Assembly: GCA_044376575.1 (NCBI GenBank)
Contig: JBILKR010000027.1
Span: 1-25,579 of the forward strand
Direction of reading: 5' to 3'
DNA length: 25,579 nucleotides
Origin: BA4 sp044376575
GTDB lineage: Bacteria; Bacteroidota; Bacteroidia; CAIKAF01
A program made the position numbers and the translations under genes. Within the stretch, counting starts at the first letter, position 1. Each line of letters starts with the position of its first letter. Below the pieces are notes generated by a model. It did no database searches. It was not told the DNA's origin and saw only the letters and a program-made list of their open reading frames with translations. Shown piece after piece: positions 21,664-25,579 of this stretch.

Positions 21664-22857
21664 TGCAATATCATCTTTATATGGTTGATCCTGCTTAAAC
21701 TTTTCGAGTGAAATTATAATTTGTTTGGTAAGTTCCTGTGGCGACAACATGCGATTATCCGTAATAATCTCTTTTAATTTTTCGAGACCAAAATAATTAT
21801 CATGATTATCCTGTAATTCCGTTAGTCCATCTGTATAACAAACAAGTAATGCATTTTCAGAAAATTTTATTTGATGTGATTTGATAAAAGGCATTTCTTC
21901 AAGCATACCTAATCCTATACAACCCTCTTTTAATTCAATCAGGCCTGAATCATTTATAAGTAAGGCCGGCAAATGCCCTGCATTTACATAAGTCAGCGAT
22001 CTTGATTTGGTATTGTACCTCGCTAAAAAAGCAGTGATAAAACGAGACCCTCTTGAATTGGACGCATTTACTTTTTGATTTAAAACAAAAGTGAGTTCCT
22101 CAAGTGAAGAAATATATTGAAACAACGCCCTTACATTGGCCTGAAAATTAGACATCATGAGCGCTGCAGACACTCCCTTGCCCGAGACATCAGCAATACA
22201 CAACGCATATTCATCTTCATTTAACTGAAAAAAATCATAGTAATCTCCTCCTACTCCTTCATATGATTTATAAAAAGCATCAACAACAATGTCCGGCATT
22301 TTAGGAAAGGATTGCGGAAGTAAATTGAATTGAACTTCAGAAGCCACTTCAATTTCCTTTTTGTATGCCTCTTGCCTTATTTTTTCTTTTGCTAACTGTT
22401 TATTTTCAAAAGCTACGTAAATAATGTTACTCAACGCCTGAATAAATCCAATATCTTCTTTAGAAATAGTTGCTGAAGATTTCGTTGATCCTAAGAAAAC
22501 AAGTGCCAATGGATTATTTTTATGAAAAACAGGGATTACGGTATTAACCATCTCCCCTTCAAAATGATAAACCGAAAGCGGATCATCCATTTTTTTAATG
22601 TATTCTGACACGTCCAGTGAAAATAACTGATCGGATGTAAAACCATGATACGATTCTAATACATACCGCTGATATCCAGCAACAGTGTAAACAACAAACT
22701 CATTAACGTTTAGCTGATTTATTAAAACGGACTCATACATTCTGAGTAATTGTCCTTTTGAAAAATTAAAATTAATGGCTTTAACAATTTCAAGAAGGGC
22801 GTTCAACTTAAAATCAAAATCAGAAACAGATGAACTATTTTTCAGATCATTTACCAC
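21640..22857 (-). CDS. GAF-SpoIIE (PP2C-type) serine phosphatase
   Basis: The protein has 405 residues. A GAF-like sensor domain (about 15-155) is joined by a short helical linker (about 156-180) to a SpoIIE/RsbU phosphatase domain (about 185-405). Metal-binding motifs are visible: GGDYYDFF at 203-210, IADVSGKG at 221-228, YTDG at 341-344 and DD at 395-396. Such proteins dephosphorylate anti-anti-sigma-type partners. No anti-sigma or STAS partner is in the window, so the pathway is unknown. The start overlaps the end of the LpxD-like gene by 11 nt. Confidence 0.9.
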   Translation of the reverse strand: MVNDLKNSSSVSDFDFKLNALLEIVKAINFNFSKGQLLRMYESVLINQLNVNEFVVYTVAGYQRYVLESYHGFTSDQLFSLDVSEYIKKMDDPLSVYHFEGEMVNTVIPVFHKNNPLALVFLGSTKSSATISKEDIGFIQALSNIIYVAFENKQLAKEKIRQEAYKKEIEVASEVQFNLLPQSFPKMPDIVVDAFYKSYEGVGGDYYDFFQLNEDEYALCIADVSGKGVSAALMMSNFQANVRALFQYISSLEELTFVLNQKVNASNSRGSRFITAFLARYNTKSRSLTYVNAGHLPALLINDSGLIELKEGCIGLGMLEEMPFIKSHQIKFSENALLVCYTDGLTELQDNHDNYFGLEKLKEIITDNRMLSPQELTKQIIISLEKFKQDQPYKDDIALLACRFI

Positions 22858-23815
22858 ATTCCTGCTGGCTGATTAATTTTTCAAGCTCATCCAAGCGTTT
22901 TAAAATATCTGGAATTTTTTTTATGGAAACATATTCCTTCATTCTTTCTCTGGCTTCACCTGCAGGACTTCCGAAATAAGTCTTTCCACCTTCAAGGGTT
23001 TTAGATACGCCTGATTGTGCAAGAATAACAGCTCCTTTTCCAATCACAAGATCACGGTCAATGCCAACCTGTCCCCAAACCAATGCATAATCTTCAATGG
23101 TAACGATTCCTGAAATACCAACTTGTGCAGCGATGATACAATGTTTACCAATAACCGTATCATGACCGATATGAACCTGATTGTCGATTTTAGTTCCCTG
23201 TCCGATAACAGTATCACTGGTTACACCACGATCTACTGTTGAACCGGCGCCAATCTCAACATCATCACCAATAACCACTCTGCCACATGTTGTAAATTTT
23301 TCATAGTAATCGGGTCTGCGTTTCATGTAGAACGCATCTGCACCTATTGTTGCATTAGAATGAATTATAACATTATCCCCGATAATAGTATCTTGATAAA
23401 TAGAAACGTTCGGATGAATCAGACAATTTTTTCCAATCACAACATTTTCGCCAACAAAAGCTCCTGGTTGAATAACTGTTCCTTCGCCAATCTTTGCAGA
23501 ACTGCTTACCATGGATGAAGCAGGAATAAAAGCTATACGATCGTCAATAATCTTTTTAAATCTGGAGAAAGGATCAGCATGAAACAATAGGTTTTTCCCT
23601 TCAGGGCAATCCACCTTTTTATCAATAATTACAACAGATGCCGGAGATGAGAGGGCTTTATCATAATATTTCGGATGATCAACAAAAGTTACTTCGCCGG
23701 GATGCACCACATGAATTTCATTTACTCCGGTTACTATGAACGAAGGATCGCCGCTAAATTCACAATCTAATTGAATGGCTAATTCTTTAAGTGTTATAGG
23801 AGAAGAAAATTTCAT
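22847..23815 (-). CDS. lpxD: UDP-3-O-(3-hydroxyacyl)glucosamine N-acyltransferase (LpxD-like)
   Basis: The protein has 322 residues. An N-terminal uridine-binding-type domain (1-100) precedes a long left-handed beta helix (about 105-275) of hexapeptide repeats such as IGEGTV, IGKNCL, IGDNVI and IGKHCI. H218 in HIGHDT corresponds to the catalytic histidine of LpxD. A C-terminal helix (290-318) completes the trimer-type fold. LpxD transfers a hydroxyacyl chain from ACP to the glucosamine amine in lipid A synthesis. Bacteroidota often carry two LpxD-like genes; this one sits 23 bp downstream of efp. Confidence 0.9.
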   Translation of the reverse strand: MKFSSPITLKELAIQLDCEFSGDPSFIVTGVNEIHVVHPGEVTFVDHPKYYDKALSSPASVVIIDKKVDCPEGKNLLFHADPFSRFKKIIDDRIAFIPASSMVSSSAKIGEGTVIQPGAFVGENVVIGKNCLIHPNVSIYQDTIIGDNVIIHSNATIGADAFYMKRRPDYYEKFTTCGRVVIGDDVEIGAGSTVDRGVTSDTVIGQGTKIDNQVHIGHDTVIGKHCIIAAQVGISGIVTIEDYALVWGQVGIDRDLVIGKGAVILAQSGVSKTLEGGKTYFGSPAGEARERMKEYVSIKKIPDILKRLDELEKLISQQECGK

Positions 23816-23838
23816 GTGATTTGCACAATTTTAATTCA

Positions 23839-24402
23839 TTATTTAACTCTTTCGTAATAGGTCCTGTTTTTTGTATCAACTTTAATCCTCTCTCCCTGAT
23901 TAATAAATAAGGGTACACGAATTTCAGCACCGGTTTCAAGAACTGCCGGTTTCAAAGTGTTTTTTGCAGTATCACCTGAAAGACCTGGTTCAGTGTAAGT
24001 AACTTCCATTTCAACAAACTGTGGCAATTCAACATTTAATGCCAGCTCCTTATCTGCATGAAACAGTACAAAAACCTGCTCACCCTCTTTCATGAGGTCT
24101 GCATTCTCCAGCATTTCTTCACCAATGGTAACCTGATCATAGGTGTTGGTATTCATGAATACGAAACCATTATCCTCCTTATATAAATACTGATGCGGTC
24201 GTCTTTCAACGGTAGCTACATCAATTTTTTCACCACCGGTAAAAGTATGCTCAATAGTCTTGCCTGTATTTAAACTTTTCAATTTAGTACGCACATTGGA
24301 AGCCCCTCTGCCCGTCTGAAACCGCTGAAAATCAACAATCATTAACAGGTCTCCACCCATTTCAATACACATTCCCATCTTAAAATCAGCAGTAGTTGCC
24401 AT
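23839..24402 (-). CDS. efp: Translation elongation factor P
   Basis: The protein has 187 residues in the usual three beta-domains. VERRPHQYLYKEDNGFVFMN at 65-84 and the C-terminal TLKPAVLETGAEIRVPLFIN followed by RIKVDT are family hallmarks. EF-P binds between the P and E sites and relieves stalling at polyproline. The loop tip that carries the modified residue reads QTGRGASN with Arg at position 32, where many EF-Ps have Lys. Neighbours are lipid A genes, a gene order common in this phylum. Confidence 0.96.
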   Translation of the reverse strand: MATTADFKMGMCIEMGGDLLMIVDFQRFQTGRGASNVRTKLKSLNTGKTIEHTFTGGEKIDVATVERRPHQYLYKEDNGFVFMNTNTYDQVTIGEEMLENADLMKEGEQVFVLFHADKELALNVELPQFVEMEVTYTEPGLSGDTAKNTLKPAVLETGAEIRVPLFINQGERIKVDTKNRTYYERVK

Positions 24403-24418
24403 AATCTATATTAATTTA

Positions 24419-24426
24419 CAAACCTA
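24419..24426 (-). promoter_or_regulatory. -7 element for efp
   Basis: On the - strand TAGGTTTG matches TAnnTTTG exactly, 16 bp before the efp start in the only sizeable gap (117 bp) of this gene cluster. A TTTG lies 24 bp upstream, longer than the usual spacing. Confidence 0.45.
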
Positions 24427-24510
24427 TAAAATCATTTTAGATTTGAAAAACAAAAATTTAGTCTGATGATAGCTTATCGTTAATTAAAGAAATTTATTGT
24501 GCAGATTTTC

Positions 24511-24534
24511 TAAAAATTGCTAACCTTTTGCAAT
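24511..24534 (-). terminator. Weak hairpin at the end of the ABC ATPase gene
   Basis: On the - strand ATTGC, nine unpaired bases and GCAAT are followed by TTTTA. The hairpin spans the stop codon of the ATPase gene. The stem is only 5 bp, so termination would be weak. Confidence 0.3.
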
Positions 24535-25140
24535 CTCAATATGTTGATTACAGCAAAAAATCTCATCTTTTTGGTGGTTGGATGCTATAAATACTAATCT
24601 TTCATTCATATTAGACAACAACAACTCCTGAAACCATTGAATTCCGCTTTTGTCTAAATTGGACGTGGGCTCGTCCAACAATAGTATCGGACTATCTGAT
24701 AAAATCGCCAGAACCAGTCTCACCCGCTGCTTCATACCACTGGAGAAATTTCTAACAAGTTTGTTTTCTGCATGCTTGAGACCCGAAAGTTGAATGATTT
24801 GCTCCGATGTAAGCCCGTTTCTCCAGTTCCTGAATGATGCATGAAAACGAATTGCTTCTCCGAGTGTCAGTTCATCCATTATTTCCATCCAAGGTGCAGC
24901 CATACTTATCAAAAGATAAATATTATCTTTTTTGATGATTTCATTTTTATAATGGTATGAAATTGTTCCTTGATCCGGCGATACATATCCGGAAATCATT
25001 TTTACAAGCGTGGATTTCCCCGAACCGTTAGGACCTGTTAATGCAATACAATCAGGAGATTGAAACTGTTGTGAAAAGGAGTGAATAACTGTATTCCCTT
25101 CAAATTTTTTTTCAATACCATCAAGTATTAACTGTATCAT
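24520..25140 (-). CDS. ABC transporter ATP-binding protein (CcmA-like size)
   Basis: The ATG at 25140 gives 206 residues and overlaps the FabZ stop by one base (TGATG). A GTG one codon earlier is also in frame. All ATPase motifs are present: Walker A GPNGSGKST at 36-44, signature FSSGMKQR at 132-139, Walker B ILLLDEP at 152-158, D-loop SNLD and H-loop H189. The protein lacks any membrane domain, and no permease lies in the window, so the transported substrate is unknown. Its small size resembles CcmA, but no other cytochrome maturation gene is near. Confidence 0.9.
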   Translation of the reverse strand: MIQLILDGIEKKFEGNTVIHSFSQQFQSPDCIALTGPNGSGKSTLVKMISGYVSPDQGTISYHYKNEIIKKDNIYLLISMAAPWMEIMDELTLGEAIRFHASFRNWRNGLTSEQIIQLSGLKHAENKLVRNFSSGMKQRVRLVLAILSDSPILLLDEPTSNLDKSGIQWFQELLLSNMNERLVFIASNHQKDEIFCCNQHIEIAKG

Positions 25141-25577
25141 CACTGATTCTTAATCAACTGTGCCATCATTTCAGCTTCCATTACCAACTTACCATCAACA
25201 TAAGCCTTTCCGCCCATGTGGCAAATTCCTCTGCGAATTGGACTTAATAACTGTAAAATAAATACCAGCGTATCACCGGGTAATACTTTTTGTTTGAATT
25301 TTACAGATTCAATTTTTATAAAATATGGAGTATATAATTTATAATCATCCACTGAATTCATGGCAAGTATGCCTCCAACCTGAGCCATGGCTTCAATTTG
25401 CAACACTCCGGGCATAACAGGATTTCCGGGAAAATGACCGGTAAAAAAAGGCTCGTTCATGGTTACATTTTTAATGCCCACCACTGTATCACCCTTTAGC
25501 TCAACAATTCGATCAACCAGTAAAAACGGATAGCGATGAGGCAAAAACTCCATGATTTGATGGATATCGTATAATGT
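25140..25577 (-). CDS. fabZ: 3-hydroxyacyl-ACP dehydratase FabZ module, probably C-terminal part of LpxC-FabZ (partial)
   Basis: The frame stays open to the right edge. Before the first ATG (25553) it reads LYDIHQI, which belongs to the FabZ N-terminal helix, so that ATG is not the true start. PHRYPFLLVDRIVEL, GHFPGNPVMPGVLQIEAMAQ with the catalytic His and Glu, and KFKQKVLPGDTL identify FabZ. It dehydrates hydroxyacyl-ACP in fatty acid synthesis. In Bacteroidota FabZ is commonly fused to the C-terminus of LpxC, and the adjacent lipid A gene supports that here, but the upstream part is outside the window. Confidence 0.88.
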   Translation of the reverse strand, partial: TLYDIHQIMEFLPHRYPFLLVDRIVELKGDTVVGIKNVTMNEPFFTGHFPGNPVMPGVLQIEAMAQVGGILAMNSVDDYKLYTPYFIKIESVKFKQKVLPGDTLVFILQLLSPIRRGICHMGGKAYVDGKLVMEAEMMAQLIKNQ

Positions 25578-25579
25578 TT

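Overview
The window looks like a chromosomal segment of an AT-rich Bacteroidota bacterium, probably of the Chitinophagales/Sphingobacteriales type. The evidence is: exported proteins whose signal peptides end in Ala-Gln, a type IX secretion (T9SS) sorting domain, an OMP_b-brl-type TonB-linked receptor, TAnnTTTG promoter elements, and a FabZ module that reads like the C-terminal part of the Bacteroidota LpxC-FabZ fusion. No intergenic stretch exceeds 300 bases, and I see no rRNA, tRNA, insertion sequence or CRISPR array.

Layout: (1) 3-86, + strand: last 27 codons of an aldehyde dehydrogenase. (2) 197-8036, - strand: a head-to-tail array of 20 paralogous small exported proteins, numbered copy 1 (7647-8036, first transcribed) to copy 20 (197-508, last). 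Nineteen share a mature N-terminus like QGNLQFNQ, a central TVPxGKVWKIE block and a C-terminal VIEFNIVP; the 20th is degenerate. Genes overlap by 1 or 4 nt or are 4-10 nt apart. (3) 8161-10383, - strand: just upstream of the array lie a collagen-like (Gly-X-Y) exported protein and a small T9SS-sorted protein; a hairpin separates them from copy 1. (4) 10552-12672, + strand: a DsbD-type thiol-disulfide transporter with an unusual calcium-binding-type (TSP3) insert. (5) 12686-14072, - strand: thyA-folA. (6) 14193-16661, + strand: outer-membrane receptor. (7) 16672-18173, - strand: lipoprotein, SCO-type copper chaperone, cytochrome c. (8) 18384-21663, + strand: glycosyltransferase, Wzz-like protein, O-antigen ligase/polymerase. 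(9) 21640 to the right edge, - strand: (LpxC-)FabZ, ABC ATPase, EF-P, LpxD-like acyltransferase and a SpoIIE-type phosphatase.

The noteworthy part is regions 2 and 3. About 10 kb, all on one strand, encode a set of secreted proteins with constant ends and variable middles, next to a trimer-forming type collagen-like protein and a T9SS substrate. I do not recognise the small-protein family as a described one. The best-supported reading is a diversified family of extracytoplasmic beta-sandwich-like proteins, expressed together and possibly assembled on the cell surface. Their function is unknown; adhesion, ligand capture, surface coat or antigenic diversity are only inferences.

The rest is mostly core metabolism and envelope biogenesis. 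The glycan genes and the lipid A genes both serve the outer membrane, and the SCO/cytochrome genes serve respiratory electron transfer.
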